The notes under the pieces were generated by a model. It worked only from the letters and a program-made list of their open reading frames with translations, searched no databases and was not told where the DNA came from. The position numbers and the translations under genes were made by a program. From positions 17,955-81,954 of the forward strand of contig NZ_AJHJ01000017.1 in NCBI RefSeq assembly GCF_000257645.1: DNA of 64,000 nt, read 5' to 3'. This document shows positions 53,257 to 63,955 of the stretch, in pieces. Numbering within the stretch: position 1 is the stretch's first letter; the number at the start of each line of letters is the position of its first letter. The stretch comes from Serratia sp. M24T3 (GTDB taxonomy: Bacteria > Pseudomonadota > Gammaproteobacteria > Enterobacterales > Enterobacteriaceae).

Positions 53257-54765
53257 TTAGTTTTTACCGAACAACTGTTGCTGCTGGAGAAGCTGTTCAT
53301 TTACGCGGATCAGGCTAGCTTCGATTTTAGTGGTCCATTCAACCGGCACAAACAGGCACGGATGATGCTGATTAAACTGCTGACGCTGCTGGATTAACGA
53401 TTCGCCGATAGTGGCCAGCGTGGTTTTCATCTCTTCTGGCACGCTAATATGTTCGCTGCCGGGCATGGTGAGATAGCTCGGCTGGCGGCTGATGTCGAAA
53501 ATCACCAGTTGGAGTTTTTCATCGACTTCAACATCAATCACCTGAGCAAAACCAATGCCGTTGAGTTTGCCTTTAAGCTGCCCACCTTTATTTAACCAGT
53601 CGGCCATATGTTCACGTTCCACCAGCACGTGAGTTACCTGAATGTCGTGCAAATGCAAAGGCTGCTGTAAAAGCAGGGTCAGAACTGAAGAAGACAGCGA
53701 ATCAGGCAGCTGGTACTGCGGTTTGCGGCTGAACATTCCTGATTTTTTACTGACTTTTATGGCCTGACGAGTACTTTGCTGCTGCTGATAATGATTCCAC
53801 TGCTGGTTGAGTTGCTGAATCTTTAAACTTAAGGTTTGCTGCAGGTAAGCTTGTTCAGTAATGCTCTGTTCTATCTGCGTTTGTAACAAATGATAAGAGC
53901 TCATGTCATGCCACAGGCAGTCTTTCAGTAGTATCAAGTCGACTGGCGACACCGATTGGCGTCCGCTGAAAAAAGCACAGGCCTGAAGCAATCTCAGGGT
54001 TTTCTTCCATCGACGGTCGGAAACGTAAGGCGCATTATCCAGCGCAGCAAGACGCTGACGCAGCTGAAAAATCAGTTCGAAGCAGTGTTCAGTCAGATTG
54101 ACTTTTTCAATCTCATGCTGCCATTGTTGATACTCTTCATCGGTGATACTGAGATTTTCGGCCACCGGATGGGTGTTCTCTGAATGGCGGCTGGTAAGCA
54201 GCGAGCGGAAGTTCTGTTTATCCTGTACACGGTCGAGCCACAGGCGAATTAGCATACGGTCATAGAGGGCTTCCAAACCGCCATCGGCTTCGGGGAGTTC
54301 GTTGGAAGCACTGACCAATAGGCGCATCGGGATCGCCGCTTCGCTATCGCCGTTGCGAAAACGCCGTTCATTGATGGCGGTCAGCAACGTATTAAGGATG
54401 GCCGGACCGGCTTTCCAGATCTCATCGAGAAAAACAATTTCGGCTTCAGGCAGATAACCTTGAGTCAGTCGCTGGTAGCGGCCGTGGTCTTTCAAGGCTT
54501 GAATGGAGAGTGGACCAAAAACTTCTTCCGGCGTGGAGAAGCGGGTCATCAGATATTCAAAAGCCCTGGCATCGCGGAAGGCGTATTTCAAACGCCGGGC
54601 GATCAGACTTTTGGCGATACCCGGTGGGCCAAGCAGGAACACACTTTCACCGCAGAGCGCGGCCAGCAGGCAGAGACGTATTGCTTCCTGCCGTTCATAG
54701 AGGCCATTTTCCAGCGCATTCGCCAGTCGGGTGATTCGTTCTGCCAAAACAGGTGATTGCGCCAT
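53257..54765 (-). CDS. ravA: MoxR-family AAA+ ATPase RavA
   Basis: A 502-residue hexameric ATPase (E. coli 498). Walker A is GPPGIAKS (46-53), Walker B is [12 protein letters not shown], and sensor residues lie in [14 protein letters not shown]. The C-terminal part (about 330-440) corresponds to the LARA domain through which RavA binds the lysine decarboxylase LdcI. First gene of ravA-viaA. Confidence 0.95.
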   Translation of the reverse strand: MAQSPVLAERITRLANALENGLYERQEAIRLCLLAALCGESVFLLGPPGIAKSLIARRLKYAFRDARAFEYLMTRFSTPEEVFGPLSIQALKDHGRYQRLTQGYLPEAEIVFLDEIWKAGPAILNTLLTAINERRFRNGDSEAAIPMRLLVSASNELPEADGGLEALYDRMLIRLWLDRVQDKQNFRSLLTSRHSENTHPVAENLSITDEEYQQWQHEIEKVNLTEHCFELIFQLRQRLAALDNAPYVSDRRWKKTLRLLQACAFFSGRQSVSPVDLILLKDCLWHDMSSYHLLQTQIEQSITEQAYLQQTLSLKIQQLNQQWNHYQQQQSTRQAIKVSKKSGMFSRKPQYQLPDSLSSSVLTLLLQQPLHLHDIQVTHVLVEREHMADWLNKGGQLKGKLNGIGFAQVIDVEVDEKLQLVIFDISRQPSYLTMPGSEHISVPEEMKTTLATIGESLIQQRQQFNQHHPCLFVPVEWTTKIEASLIRVNEQLLQQQQLFGKN

Positions 54766-55088
54766 AATGTATTTTAAACTGCCCCAAATAGTGACTTACG
54801 TGATGGAATAGTGGACTGCAAGGCGATAATAAACCATGATTTTTATTGGCGATATAGCTTGTTGATTCTTAGAATCTTTCCATTCGCTGAAATGTGATCC
54901 GATCGGATGAATTGTTTGCTTGTCTTTGTATTAAAGGGTAGGCAATCTTATTTATTCGTGCATACTGTGCGCCTTTTGGTGGGTTTAAAGGAACTGCCAA
55001 CCCACATAGCTTACGGATTTTTGGGCCAAGAATTTTTTTAGCCAAATACTCAAGTCAGCCAAATGACAAAGCATAAAAGAAACCAATT
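54766..55088. other. divergent ravA/kup promoter region
   Basis: A 323-bp non-coding gap between divergent genes. It contains a 7-bp hairpin GTGGGTT/AACCCAC (54979-54985, 54999-55005) in what would be the kup leader. I could not define promoters for either gene with confidence. Confidence 0.5.
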
Positions 55089-56957
55089 ATGAGCACAGAA
55101 CATAAACGGTCACTCCCAGCAGTAACCCTGGCCGCCATCGGTGTGGTTTATGGTGATATCGGTACTAGCCCCCTTTATACATTGCGAGAATGTTTTTCGG
55201 GCCACTACGGTTTTAATGTCGAACCCAGCGTTGTCTATGGTTTCCTCTCTCTGATTTTCTGGCTGCTGGTCATTGTGGTATCAGCCAAGTACCTGTCTTT
55301 CGTTTTACGTGCGGACAACGCCGGCGAAGGCGGGATATTAACGTTGATGTCACTGGCCGGCAGGAATACCTCGGCTAGAGCCACTGCTGTCCTGGTAATT
55401 CTTGGTCTGATAGGCGGTAGCTTCTTCTACGGCGAGGTGGTCATAACCCCTGCTATGTCGGTGCTTTCCGCGATGGAAGGTCTCGAAATCGCCGCGCCCA
55501 ATCTTGATTCATATATTGTCCCGCTCTCCATTTTCGTTCTGACTTTGCTGTTTTTCATTCAAAAGCACGGTACGGGGCTGGTGGGCAAACTGTTTGCGCC
55601 GGTAATGCTGCTTTGGTTCCTGGTACTTGCGGTGTTAGGGATTAACAGCATTATTCATAATCCTGAAGTGCTGCGCGCCATTAACCCGATGTGGGCATTT
55701 AGCTTCTTCATCGAGCATAAAGGTTTTGCCTTCCTGGCACTTGGCGCCGTAGTGCTGTCGATTACCGGGGTTGAAGCGCTGTATGCGGATATGGGCCACT
55801 TTGGCAAACTGCCTATTCGCCTAGCCTGGTTCAGCATCGTGCTGCCTTCTCTGATCCTGAACTATTTTGGTCAGGGCGCGCTGTTGCTGAAAAATCCTGA
55901 AGCCATCAAAAACCCGTTTTTCCTGCTGGCTCCGGATTGGGCTTTGATACCGATGCTGATTCTGGCAACGCTTGCGACCATCATTGCTTCTCAGGCGGTT
56001 ATTTCCGGCGTGTTCTCCTTGACCCGTCAGGCTGTGCGTCTGGGTTATCTGCCTCCCATGCGCATCATCCATACCTCCGAGATGGAAGCTGGTCAGATTT
56101 ATGTGCCGGTGATTAACTGGTTACTCTATTTCGCGGTAGTGATTGTTATTCTCGGCTTCGAGCATTCAAGTAATCTGGCTGCGGCCTATGGTATCGCCGT
56201 AACCGGCACCATGGTGCTGACCACGATTTTGTCTTGTACCGTGGCCTACAAGAATTGGCATTGGAAAGGTTTTATCGTTGCCGTGCTGGCTGCGGTGCTG
56301 CTATTCATTGATGTGCCACTGTTTGCCGCCAATGCGACCAAAATCCTCTCTGGCGGTTGGTTGCCGCTGGTGCTGGCGCTGATGATGTTTATCGTCATGA
56401 CAACCTGGAAGAGCGAGCGTTTCCGCCTTATGCGTCGTATGCATGAGCACGGTAACTCCCTTGAGGCGATGATTGCCTCGCTGGAGAAATCACCGCCGGT
56501 CCGCGTGCCGGGCACTGCGGTGTATATGTCTCGTGCCATCAACGTCATTCCGTTTGCACTGCTACACAACCTCAAGCACAACAAGGTGTTGCACGAACGT
56601 GTGGTGTTGCTGACTCTGCGTACCGAAGATGCGCCGTTTGTGCATAACGTTCGTCGTGTCACGATTGAGCAGATGTCACCTACCTTTTGGCGTGTAGTGG
56701 CGAGCTACGGTTTTAAAGAAACGCCAAACGTGGAAGAAGTCTTCCACCGCTGCGGATTGGAAGGCCTGTCATGCCGAATGATGGAAACTTCGTTCTTTAT
56801 GTCGCATGAATCGCTGATTCTGACCAAACGTCCCTGGTATCTTTATTTCCGCGGCAAGCTGTTTATCGCCCTGAGCCGCAATGCCCTGCGCGCACCTGAC
56901 CAATTTGAGATCCCGCCGAACCGCGTGATTGAGCTTGGTACCCAGGTCGAGATATAA
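55089..56957 (+). CDS. kup: low-affinity K+ uptake protein Kup
   Basis: A 622-residue inner-membrane K+:H+ symporter (same as E. coli Kup/TrkD) of the KUP/HAK/KT family: 12 hydrophobic segments in the first ~430 residues and a cytoplasmic C-terminal domain. The family signature [17 protein letters not shown] lies near the N-terminus, and the last residues are [11 protein letters not shown]. It is the main K+ uptake route under hyperosmotic, acid conditions in E. coli. The ribosome site is weak (AAGAAA). A strong terminator follows. Confidence 0.97.
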   Translation: MSTEHKRSLPAVTLAAIGVVYGDIGTSPLYTLRECFSGHYGFNVEPSVVYGFLSLIFWLLVIVVSAKYLSFVLRADNAGEGGILTLMSLAGRNTSARATAVLVILGLIGGSFFYGEVVITPAMSVLSAMEGLEIAAPNLDSYIVPLSIFVLTLLFFIQKHGTGLVGKLFAPVMLLWFLVLAVLGINSIIHNPEVLRAINPMWAFSFFIEHKGFAFLALGAVVLSITGVEALYADMGHFGKLPIRLAWFSIVLPSLILNYFGQGALLLKNPEAIKNPFFLLAPDWALIPMLILATLATIIASQAVISGVFSLTRQAVRLGYLPPMRIIHTSEMEAGQIYVPVINWLLYFAVVIVILGFEHSSNLAAAYGIAVTGTMVLTTILSCTVAYKNWHWKGFIVAVLAAVLLFIDVPLFAANATKILSGGWLPLVLALMMFIVMTTWKSERFRLMRRMHEHGNSLEAMIASLEKSPPVRVPGTAVYMSRAINVIPFALLHNLKHNKVLHERVVLLTLRTEDAPFVHNVRRVTIEQMSPTFWRVVASYGFKETPNVEEVFHRCGLEGLSCRMMETSFFMSHESLILTKRPWYLYFRGKLFIALSRNALRAPDQFEIPPNRVIELGTQVEI

Positions 56958-56977
56958 GTTTTTTGGTCGTAAACATT

Positions 56978-57010
56978 AAACGCCGCTAGGTTAAAACCTG
57001 CGGCGTTTTT
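56978..57010 (+). terminator. rho-independent terminator of kup
   Basis: AAACGCCGC (56978-56986) pairs with GCGGCGTTT (57000-57008), with additional pairing AGGT/ACCT inside, and is followed by further T residues. Confidence 0.93.
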
Positions 57011-57103
57011 CGTTTGGTTTTTGGCTCTTCGATTAATCCGCCCGCCTGTTCTCCGATTCTCGTTTTATTCCACTTAAGTGTTTACCTGTTGTTTATCGTT
57101 CAG

Positions 57104-57115
57104 CGAAACGTTTCG
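57104..57115. promoter_or_regulatory. RbsR operator, upstream copy
   Basis: CGAAACGTTTCG, a perfect 12-bp palindrome within CAGCGAAACGTTTCGACG, matching the LacI-family RbsR operator core. It lies about 63 bp upstream of the -10 of the rbs promoter. Confidence 0.85.
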
Positions 57116-57144
57116 ACGGCGATCACAAATTCATCTTCTGCTCG

Positions 57145-57172
57145 TTGCCAGCGGCGACTTATTTCCTAGAAT
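57145..57172 (+). promoter_or_regulatory. sigma-70 promoter of the rbs operon
   Basis: TTGCCA (57145-57150), a 16-bp spacer and TAGAAT (57167-57172). Predicted start near 57179, inside the second RbsR operator. Confidence 0.7.
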
Positions 57173-57179
57173 CACTGCA

Positions 57180-57195
57180 AGCGAAACGTTTCGCT
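57180..57195. promoter_or_regulatory. RbsR operator at the rbs transcription start
   Basis: AGCGAAACGTTTCGCT, a perfect 16-bp palindrome at the predicted start point and 14 bp ahead of rbsD. Bound RbsR would block transcription; ribose would relieve it. Its centre is 78 bp from that of the upstream copy. Confidence 0.9.
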
Positions 57196-57208
57196 GTTGG
57201 AGCCGATA

Positions 57209-57628
57209 ATGAAGAAAGCCATGTTATTGAATGCCGAAGTCTCACAGCTGATTGCCAGTTTGGGTCATACCGATCGAATCGTGATTGCCGATGCCGGTTT
57301 GCCTGTTCCTGCCAGCACCCAGCGTATCGACCTCGCCCTGACCCACGGCGTGCCGAGTTTTTTACAGGTTTTTGCGGTGGTCACCGATGAGATGCAGGTT
57401 GAGCATGCCGTTCTTGCCGAAGAGATAAAACAGCATAACCCAGAGCTCCATGAAACGCTGATCGGTCAGTTGAAACAGCTTGAGCAACACCAGGGAAACA
57501 CCATTACGTTGGAATATGTTAGCCATCAGGCTTTCAAACAACAGACTCAAACTACGCGTGCCGTCATCCGCAGCGGAGAGTGTTCGGCTTATGCCAACAT
57601 TATTCTGTGTGCTGGCGTTACGTTCTGA
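57209..57628 (+). CDS. rbsD: D-ribose pyranase
   Basis: A 139-residue mutarotase (same as E. coli RbsD) converting beta-pyranose to beta-furanose ribose so that RbsK can use it. It starts [22 protein letters not shown] with GGAG 8 nt upstream; the family catalytic residues include the early His in LGHTD and the C-terminal Tyr in the segment [14 protein letters not shown]. First gene of the operon, behind two RbsR operators. Confidence 0.96.
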   Translation: MKKAMLLNAEVSQLIASLGHTDRIVIADAGLPVPASTQRIDLALTHGVPSFLQVFAVVTDEMQVEHAVLAEEIKQHNPELHETLIGQLKQLEQHQGNTITLEYVSHQAFKQQTQTTRAVIRSGECSAYANIILCAGVTF

Positions 57629-57635
57629 GGCCCAT

Positions 57636-59141
57636 ATGCAACCTTTACTGCAACTCTCAGGGATTGATAAAGCCTTTCCCGGCGTGAAAGCGCTGTCGGG
57701 TGCCGCGCTGAGCGTGTATCCTGGAAAAGTCATGGCGCTGGTGGGGGAAAACGGCGCGGGCAAGTCAACCATGATGAAAGTGCTCACCGGGATCTATCAA
57801 AAAGATGCCGGTTCGCTGCATTTTCTCGGTAAGGAAGCCAGTTTTACCGGTCCCAAGGATTCTCAGGAAGCGGGGATCGGCATTATCCATCAGGAACTTA
57901 ACCTAATCCCTGAACTGACCATCGCCGAGAACATCTTTCTTGGCCGTGAGTTTGTTAACGGCTTCGGGCGCATCCAGTGGAAAAAAATGTATGCCGAGGC
58001 TGACAAGCTGCTGGCCCGTTTGAATCTGCGTTACAGCAGTCACCGGCTGGTGGGCGATTTGTCGATCGGCGACCAGCAGATGGTCGAGATTGCCAAAGTG
58101 CTGAGCTTCCAATCACAGGTCATTATCATGGATGAGCCGACCGATGCGCTCACCGATACTGAAACTGCCTCTTTATTTAGCGTTATCAACGAGCTCAAAG
58201 CCGCGGGTTGTGGCGTGGTGTATATCTCGCACCGTCTGAAAGAAATTTTCGAAATCTGCGACGACGTCACCGTGTTTCGCGACGGGCAGTTTATTGCCGA
58301 GCGCCCGGTCGGCGAGCTGCAGGAAGATACGCTGATAGAAATGATGGTTGGCCGCCGTCTTGAGGAACAGTATCCGCGCATTAATCACGAACGCGGATTG
58401 TTGCGGCTCTCGGTTGATGATGTCTCAGGACCGGGCGTTAAAGACGTTAGCTTTAAACTTTACGGTGGCGAGATCCTTGGCGTTTCCGGACTGATGGGGG
58501 CCGGACGCACCGAGTTGATGAAGATCCTTTACGGCGCACGCAAGAAAACCGGCGGATCTATCACGCTGGACGGCAAAGAGATTAACCCTCGTACGCCGCA
58601 GGATGGATTGGCCAACGGCATCGTTTATATCTCTGAAGATCGCAAACGTGACGGTCTGGTATTGGGGATGTCGGTTAAGGAAAACATGTCGCTGACCGCG
58701 CTGCGTTATTTCAGTCGCCTGGGTGGCAGTTTGAAGCACGGTGAAGAGCAGCAGACGGTGGGCGATTTTATTCGCCTGTTCAATATTAAAACTCCGTCAA
58801 TGATGCAGCCGATTGGCCTGCTTTCTGGCGGTAATCAGCAGAAAGTGGCGATCGCTCGCGGATTGATGACACGTCCGAAAGTGCTGATCCTCGATGAGCC
58901 GACGCGCGGTGTCGATGTCGGGGCAAAAAAAGAGATCTACCAGTTAATTAATCAATTCAAGCGCGAAGGTCTGAGCATCATTCTGGTCTCCTCGGAAATG
59001 CCGGAGGTGATCGGCATGAGCGACCGCATTCTGGTGATGCATGAAGGCCACTTAAGCGGTGAATTCCCTATAGAACAGGCGACGCAAGAAGCATTAATGG
59101 CTGCCGCTGTTGGCAAGCGATACGGCGTGAAGCAGGAGTAA
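57636..59141 (+). CDS. rbsA: ribose ABC transporter ATP-binding protein
   Basis: A 501-residue tandem ABC ATPase (same as E. coli). The first cassette has Walker [10 protein letters not shown] and an altered signature [10 protein letters not shown]; the second has [14 protein letters not shown] and Walker [15 protein letters not shown]. It energises ribose import through RbsC. I chose ATG 57636 ([16 protein letters not shown]), with GAGG upstream formed from the rbsD stop region; the gap to rbsD is 7 bp. Confidence 0.97.
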   Translation: MQPLLQLSGIDKAFPGVKALSGAALSVYPGKVMALVGENGAGKSTMMKVLTGIYQKDAGSLHFLGKEASFTGPKDSQEAGIGIIHQELNLIPELTIAENIFLGREFVNGFGRIQWKKMYAEADKLLARLNLRYSSHRLVGDLSIGDQQMVEIAKVLSFQSQVIIMDEPTDALTDTETASLFSVINELKAAGCGVVYISHRLKEIFEICDDVTVFRDGQFIAERPVGELQEDTLIEMMVGRRLEEQYPRINHERGLLRLSVDDVSGPGVKDVSFKLYGGEILGVSGLMGAGRTELMKILYGARKKTGGSITLDGKEINPRTPQDGLANGIVYISEDRKRDGLVLGMSVKENMSLTALRYFSRLGGSLKHGEEQQTVGDFIRLFNIKTPSMMQPIGLLSGGNQQKVAIARGLMTRPKVLILDEPTRGVDVGAKKEIYQLINQFKREGLSIILVSSEMPEVIGMSDRILVMHEGHLSGEFPIEQATQEALMAAAVGKRYGVKQE

Positions 59142-59147
59142 GCAACG

Positions 59148-60122
59148 ATGAGTTCTCAAATTTTACCGGCTAATAAAAAACGCTGGATCAGTAAAGAATG
59201 GTTGTTAGAGCAGAAATCCCTGATTGCGCTGCTGGTGCTGATTGCGGTGGTCTCTTCAATGAGCCCGAACTTCTTCACTGTTAATAATTTATTTAACATT
59301 CTGCAGCAGACCTCAGTCAACGCCATCATGGCAGTGGGTATGACGCTGGTGATACTGACTTCTGGTATTGACCTTTCCGTCGGCTCGCTGCTGGCGTTGA
59401 CTGGTGCGGTGGCCGCGTCTGTTGTCGGCCATGAATCCAGCGCGTCATTGGCCGTAGTTGCTTCTCTGGCATTGGGCGCAGCGGTGGGCGGTATCACTGG
59501 CGCGATTGTCGCTAAAGGCAAGGTGCAGGCATTTATCGCTACGCTGGTGATGATGCTGTTACTGCGCGGTGTCACTATGGTTTATACCAACGGAAGCCCT
59601 ATTAGCACCGGCTTCAACGACGTGGCCGATACTTTTGGCTGGTTCGGTATTGGTCGCCCGTTGGGCATTCCAACGCCGGTATGGCTGATGGCGGTAGTGT
59701 TTATCGCTGCCTGGTACATGCTACATCACACCCGTTTGGGTCGTTATATCTACGCGTTGGGTGGCAATGAAGCCGCGACCCGTCTTTCCGGCATTAGTGT
59801 CGATAAAGTCAAAATCATCGTTTACTCACTGTGTGGACTGCTGGCTGCGCTTGCCGGGATCATCGAAGTTGCCCGTCTCTCCTCGGCACAGCCAACCGCC
59901 GGGACCGGCTATGAGCTAGATGCTATCGCCGCAGTGGTTCTGGGCGGCACCAGCCTGTCTGGTGGCAAGGGCCGGATTATCGGCACGCTGATTGGCGCGC
60001 TAATCCTCGGCTTCCTTAATAACGGTCTGAATTTGTTGGGCGTGTCTTCTTATTTCCAGATGATTGTTAAAGCAGTTGTGATCCTGCTGGCAGTCCTGGT
60101 CGATAACAAAAGCAATAAATAA
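59148..60122 (+). CDS. rbsC: ribose ABC transporter permease
   Basis: A 324-residue inner-membrane permease (E. coli 321) with about ten hydrophobic segments and the family motifs [16 protein letters not shown] and [15 protein letters not shown]. It forms the ribose channel with RbsA on the cytoplasmic side and RbsB docking from the periplasm. Starts 6 bp after rbsA. Confidence 0.97.
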   Translation: MSSQILPANKKRWISKEWLLEQKSLIALLVLIAVVSSMSPNFFTVNNLFNILQQTSVNAIMAVGMTLVILTSGIDLSVGSLLALTGAVAASVVGHESSASLAVVASLALGAAVGGITGAIVAKGKVQAFIATLVMMLLLRGVTMVYTNGSPISTGFNDVADTFGWFGIGRPLGIPTPVWLMAVVFIAAWYMLHHTRLGRYIYALGGNEAATRLSGISVDKVKIIVYSLCGLLAALAGIIEVARLSSAQPTAGTGYELDAIAAVVLGGTSLSGGKGRIIGTLIGALILGFLNNGLNLLGVSSYFQMIVKAVVILLAVLVDNKSNK

Positions 60123-60145
60123 CCTCCCCTACAGGAATGATTAAC

Positions 60146-61042
60146 ATGACGATGTCTATGAAGAAAGTTGCATTATGGGTTTCTGCTGCGGCGTTGACCG
60201 CCTCATTCAGTGCCAACGTGCTGGCGAAAGACACCATTGCGCTGGTGGTATCGACGCTAAACAATCCGTTTTTTGTTTCCATGAAAGAAGGCGCACAGCA
60301 GGAAGCCGATAAGCTGGGCTACAACCTGGTGGTGCTGGATTCGCAGAACAACCCGGCCAAGGAATTGGCTAACGTTCAGGATCTGACTGTGCGCGGCACC
60401 AAAGTACTGCTGATTAACCCAACTGACTCTGACGCGGTAGGCAACGCGGTGGCGATGGCTAACCAGGCCAAGATCCCGGTGATTACTCTGGACCGTCAGG
60501 CGTCAAAAGGTCAGGTGATCAGTCATGTCGCTTCTGACAACAAAGTCGGAGGTAAAATGGCGGGTGACTACATCGCCAAGAAACTGGGTGATAATGCCAG
60601 AGTTATCGAGCTGGAAGGTATTGCGGGCACCTCAGTGGCCCGTGAACGCGGTGCCGGTTTTAAAGAAGCGGTAGACGCGCATCACTTTAAATTGCTGGCC
60701 AGTCAACCGGCAGATTTCGACCGTACTAAAGGTCTTAACGTGATGCAGAACCTGCTCACCGCGCATCCTGACGTACAGGCAGTATTTGCCCAGAATGATG
60801 AAATGGCGCTGGGTGCGTTGCGAGCCTTGCAGACTGAGGGTAAAACCGACGTGCTGGTGGTGGGCTTCGATGGCACTGAAGATGGCCTTAAAGCCGTAAA
60901 AGGTGGAAAACTGGGGGCTACTGTTGCTCAACGTCCCGATCAAATTGGTATCATTGGCGTTGAGACCGCAGATAAAGTGCTGAAAGGCCAGGCTGTACCG
61001 GCGATTAACCCGGTTGCGCTGAATCTGGTTACCCAACCTTAA
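60146..61042 (+). CDS. rbsB: periplasmic ribose-binding protein
   Basis: A 298-residue periplasmic binding protein (E. coli 296) for transport and, through Trg, chemotaxis. The signal peptide is about residues 1-27 (MKK, hydrophobic core, NVLA cleavage) and the mature protein starts [19 protein letters not shown] 60146 is preferred because AGGA is 9 nt ahead; an ATG nine bases earlier abuts that sequence. The ligand-contact segments [12 protein letters not shown] and [11 protein letters not shown] are intact. Confidence 0.96.
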   Translation: MTMSMKKVALWVSAAALTASFSANVLAKDTIALVVSTLNNPFFVSMKEGAQQEADKLGYNLVVLDSQNNPAKELANVQDLTVRGTKVLLINPTDSDAVGNAVAMANQAKIPVITLDRQASKGQVISHVASDNKVGGKMAGDYIAKKLGDNARVIELEGIAGTSVARERGAGFKEAVDAHHFKLLASQPADFDRTKGLNVMQNLLTAHPDVQAVFAQNDEMALGALRALQTEGKTDVLVVGFDGTEDGLKAVKGGKLGATVAQRPDQIGIIGVETADKVLKGQAVPAINPVALNLVTQP

Positions 61043-61094
61043 TGAATACGGCGCCACTTTCATCGGTGGCGCATTAAAAGCAGGAATGAAGGCA

Positions 61095-62024
61095 ATGGAT
61101 AAAGGTAAGCTGGTGGTTCTGGGCAGCATTAACGCTGACCACGTGCTGAATGTCAGGCAATTTCCGCAGCCTGGCGAAACGGTGATGGGCTCACAGTATA
61201 ATGTCGCCTTCGGCGGTAAAGGGGCTAACCAGGCAGTTGCAGCAGGAAGAAGCGGTGCCGATATTTCATTTATTGCCTGTGTAGGAAGTGACGAAATCGG
61301 CGAGCGGGTTCGCAATCAGCTGGCCAGCGACAATATTGATACCCGCCCGATCGAAGCAATTAAAGATACCACCACAGGTGTTGCACTGATTTTCGTTAAT
61401 GCCGAGGGCGAAAACGTCATTGGCATTGATGCTGGAGCAAATAAATCTCTGACTCCAGAGTACCTGCAACGTTATCAGCAGCATATCGTCGATGCCTCTG
61501 CTTTATTGATGCAGCTTGAATCACCGCTGGAGTCGGTGATCGCCGCGGCACGTATTGCCCACGAGAATAATACTCAGGTTATTTTGAATCCGGCTCCGGC
61601 CTGTGAATTACCCGATGAACTGCTTTCGTTGGTGGATATGATCACTCCAAACGAAACCGAAGCAGAAAAGCTGACTGGCGTGAAAGTTTCTACCGCCGAT
61701 GATGCCGCGCGTGCGGCAAAAATGTTGCACGATAAAGGCATTGCGACGGTAATCATCACGCTAGGCAGCAAAGGCGTCTGGCTGAGCCAGCAGGGTGAAG
61801 GCCGCAGCGTTCCCGGTTTTAAGGTTAAAGCCGTGGATACCATTGCCGCTGGCGATACCTTTAACGGCGCGCTAATTACCGGGCTGCTGGAAGGTAAGCC
61901 GATGGACCAGGCGGTGCGTTTTGCTCACGCAGCGGCGGCGATTGCCGTGACTCGAGCCGGTGCTCAGCCTTCGGTGCCGTGGCGCAATGAGATTGACGAT
62001 TTTCTTGCGCGTCAGGAGTCTTAG
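61095..62024 (+). CDS. rbsK: ribokinase
   Basis: A 309-residue PfkB-family kinase (same as E. coli) making ribose-5-phosphate. The N-terminal signature is GGKGANQAVAAGR (40-52), and the catalytic Asp254 is in AAGDTFNGAL. ATG 61095 is chosen to match the E. coli length and because AGGA is 9 nt upstream; the ATG at 61086 directly abuts AGGA. Its TAG stop is immediately followed by the rbsR start. Confidence 0.96.
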   Translation: MDKGKLVVLGSINADHVLNVRQFPQPGETVMGSQYNVAFGGKGANQAVAAGRSGADISFIACVGSDEIGERVRNQLASDNIDTRPIEAIKDTTTGVALIFVNAEGENVIGIDAGANKSLTPEYLQRYQQHIVDASALLMQLESPLESVIAAARIAHENNTQVILNPAPACELPDELLSLVDMITPNETEAEKLTGVKVSTADDAARAAKMLHDKGIATVIITLGSKGVWLSQQGEGRSVPGFKVKAVDTIAAGDTFNGALITGLLEGKPMDQAVRFAHAAAAIAVTRAGAQPSVPWRNEIDDFLARQES

Positions 62025-63029
62025 TTGCCAACCATGAAAGATGTCGCCCGTCTTGCGGGCGTCTCCACTTCGACCGTCTCCCATGTGATTAACAATAATC
62101 GCTTCGTGAGTGAGGCTATCCGCGAAAAAGTTAACGCCGCCATTGGTCAGCTTAATTACGCACCTTCCGCGTTGGCTCGCAGCCTTAAGCTTAATCAGAC
62201 TCGCACCATCGGCATGTTAATTACCTCCAGCAGTAACCCTTTTTACTCGGAAGTGGTGCAAGGCGTTGAAAGAAGCTGTTACGAGCGCGGCTATAGTTTG
62301 ATTTTATGCAACACCGACGGCGACGAAGAGCGGATGAATCGTTGTATTGAAACGCTGATGCAAAAGCGTGTCGATGGGCTGATCATGATGTTTACGGAAA
62401 ATCACTGCCCTTCGCAGGAAACACTGAGCCGCTATCCGACGGTACCGGTAGTGATGATGGACTGGGCGCCGTTTGCCGGGGTGAATGACATTATTCAGGA
62501 GAACGCGTTTATCGGCGGCAAAATGGCCACTGACTATCTGATTGCTCAGGGATATCAACATATTGCCTGTATTACCGGTCCATTGGATAAGACGACGTCT
62601 CAGCAGCGGCTCGACGGTTATCGTCAGGCCATAAGGGATGCGGGTCTTGTTTCTCGGTCGGATTTTGAAGTGACGGGAGATTTCGAATTTGCGGGCGGAT
62701 TAGCGGCGATGCAGAAACTGCTGGCGCTGCCTCAGCCGCCGGATGCGGTATTTGCCGGTAACGATGCGATGGCTGTTGGCGTTTATCAGGCTGTTTATCA
62801 GCAAGGTTTGCGTGTGCCGCAAGATGTTGCGGTTATGGGCTACGATGATATTCAGCTGGCGCAATACATGACGCCGCCTTTAACGACGATTCACCAGCCG
62901 AAAGATGAGCTTGGCGAGCTGGCCATCGATACGTTGCTGCATCGCCTGAAAGACCCCGAAGCCGAAGCGCAGGTTCTGGTATTAACTCCGGAGCTGGTGG
63001 TTCGTGGGTCAGTCGGCAAAAAAGGGTAA
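62025..63029 (+). CDS. rbsR: ribose operon repressor RbsR, TTG start
   Basis: A 334-residue LacI-family repressor (E. coli 330) with an N-terminal helix-turn-helix ([20 protein letters not shown]) and a periplasmic-binding-protein-like sensor domain for ribose. It binds the two GAAACGTTTC palindromes before rbsD. The TTG at 62025 has AGGAG 6 nt upstream, the optimal spacing, while the ATG three codons on is too far from it; so TTG is the likely start, abutting the rbsK stop. It ends with a hairpin before yieP; hsrA, which follows rbsR in E. coli, is missing. Confidence 0.96.
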   Translation: MPTMKDVARLAGVSTSTVSHVINNNRFVSEAIREKVNAAIGQLNYAPSALARSLKLNQTRTIGMLITSSSNPFYSEVVQGVERSCYERGYSLILCNTDGDEERMNRCIETLMQKRVDGLIMMFTENHCPSQETLSRYPTVPVVMMDWAPFAGVNDIIQENAFIGGKMATDYLIAQGYQHIACITGPLDKTTSQQRLDGYRQAIRDAGLVSRSDFEVTGDFEFAGGLAAMQKLLALPQPPDAVFAGNDAMAVGVYQAVYQQGLRVPQDVAVMGYDDIQLAQYMTPPLTTIHQPKDELGELAIDTLLHRLKDPEAEAQVLVLTPELVVRGSVGKKG

Positions 63030-63031
63030 TC

Positions 63032-63062
63032 TCTTCTATATATACACTTTATATATAGAAGA
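63032..63062. terminator. A+T-rich hairpin between convergent rbsR and yieP
   Basis: TCTTCTATATATA (63032-63044) and TATATATAGAAGA (63050-63062) form a perfect 13-bp stem with a 5-nt loop, 2 bp after the rbsR stop and 5 bp before the yieP stop. It is placed to end both transcripts, although the stem is A/T-rich and lacks a clear T-run. Confidence 0.65.
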
Positions 63063-63067
63063 AAGAT

Positions 63068-63757
63068 TTACGCGGGGTCACGCAGCAAGGTTACGCAGGC
63101 TTCCAATGCCTCATTGGCATCACTTGCCAGAATAGCATCGACGATGCGCTGGTGATGTTCGAGCTTAATCACTTTATTGTCGGTGATTGCTCGAAAGTAA
63201 CTTTGATAGACCGAGCTAAACAAATTGGCGAAAGAGGTGAGGAACGGATTTTTCCCCGCCTCATAGATAAGCTGATGAAATTGGGCATCAACGTTTATCC
63301 ATCGCTCACGATCGAAGTTTTCATGCAGCTCGCGCATTTCCGACATATATAGAGAGAGTTGTTGTTTCTGCTGCGGGGTTGCCTGCACGGCGGCCAATGA
63401 ACAGGCTTGCGGTTCCAACGCCTTGCGTAACAGAACGAAGTGCGACATCACCTGATCGAAATTCTCGCGGGTCATCCACCAGGTCAGGAGTTCCTGGTCG
63501 AGGAAGTTCCAGTTACTTTGCGGCATCACTCGCGTACCAATTCTTGGTCTAGGTAAAAGCATGCCTTTTGCGGTTAATGTTTTAACTGCTTCACGTACCG
63601 CAGTTCGACTTACGCCAAATAACTCACCTAATTCAATCTCGCCCGGCAAGATACTTCCCTCTATATACTCGCCAGACAATACGCGCTGGGCGATATTCTC
63701 TGCTAATTGATAGGAAAGGTTGCGTTGAGCAGCCTGTTGTTGGGCGTTAAGAGACAT
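63068..63757 (-). CDS. yieP: GntR/FadR-family regulator YieP
   Basis: A 229-residue regulator matching E. coli YieP (230): N-terminal winged helix (ILPGEIELGELFGVSRTAVREAVKTLTAKGML, about 37-68), PRPRIGTRVMPQSNWNFLDQELLTWW, and a C-terminal all-helical FCD ligand domain with metal-type histidines. ATG 63757 (MSLNAQQQAAQ) is preferred: AGG is 9 nt upstream, whereas the ATG at 63766 abuts it. It neighbours the rRNA operon as in E. coli. Confidence 0.93.
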   Translation of the reverse strand: MSLNAQQQAAQRNLSYQLAENIAQRVLSGEYIEGSILPGEIELGELFGVSRTAVREAVKTLTAKGMLLPRPRIGTRVMPQSNWNFLDQELLTWWMTRENFDQVMSHFVLLRKALEPQACSLAAVQATPQQKQQLSLYMSEMRELHENFDRERWINVDAQFHQLIYEAGKNPFLTSFANLFSSVYQSYFRAITDNKVIKLEHHQRIVDAILASDANEALEACVTLLRDPA

Positions 63758-63835
63758 GAGTTGCATCCTATGCGAGTTAATTTCTCGTTATTCATTCCAG
63801 TTTACTCCACTAAAAGCGAAGTAAAGGGGGGAATT

Positions 63836-63898
63836 ATGGCTAAAAACGGTGTTTTATTGGGCGTTCATAGTGTATTTGTAGAAAAAATAAACGGTTAG
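63836..63898 (+). CDS. possible 20-residue small ORF with strong ribosome site
   Basis: ATG at 63836 is preceded by AAAGGGGGG with about 5 nt spacing and reads MAKNGVLLGVHSVFVEKING before a TAG. It lies in the yieP-rRNA interval, directly ahead of the rRNA P1 promoter. The ribosome site is far better than chance would suggest, but there is no family to compare with and it may not be expressed. Confidence 0.3.
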   Translation: MAKNGVLLGVHSVFVEKING

Positions 63899-63955
63899 AA
63901 AGTTTTTTTAAATAAACGCTTGCGGCTCCTCAGAAACTCCCTATAATGCCGCTCC
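63899..63955 (+). promoter_or_regulatory. ribosomal RNA operon P1 promoter
   Basis: TTGCGG (63920-63925), a 16-bp spacer and TATAAT (63942-63947) within CTCCCTATAATGCCGCTCC, the hallmark of enteric rrn P1 promoters. An A/T-rich UP-like element (AAGTTTTTTTAAATAAA) lies just upstream, and a G/C-rich discriminator downstream, as needed for ppGpp and growth-rate control. The 16S gene should start beyond the window, matching the E. coli yieP-rrsC order. Confidence 0.9.

Noticed and set aside
57118..57140. CRP site at the rbs promoter
   Set aside because: Only a TCACA half-site is visible; the matching TGTGA half is absent at the proper distance.
60632..61315. 227-codon open frame on the minus strand
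   Set aside because: Antisense to rbsB and rbsK; both are well-conserved genes and the frame has no recognisable motif.
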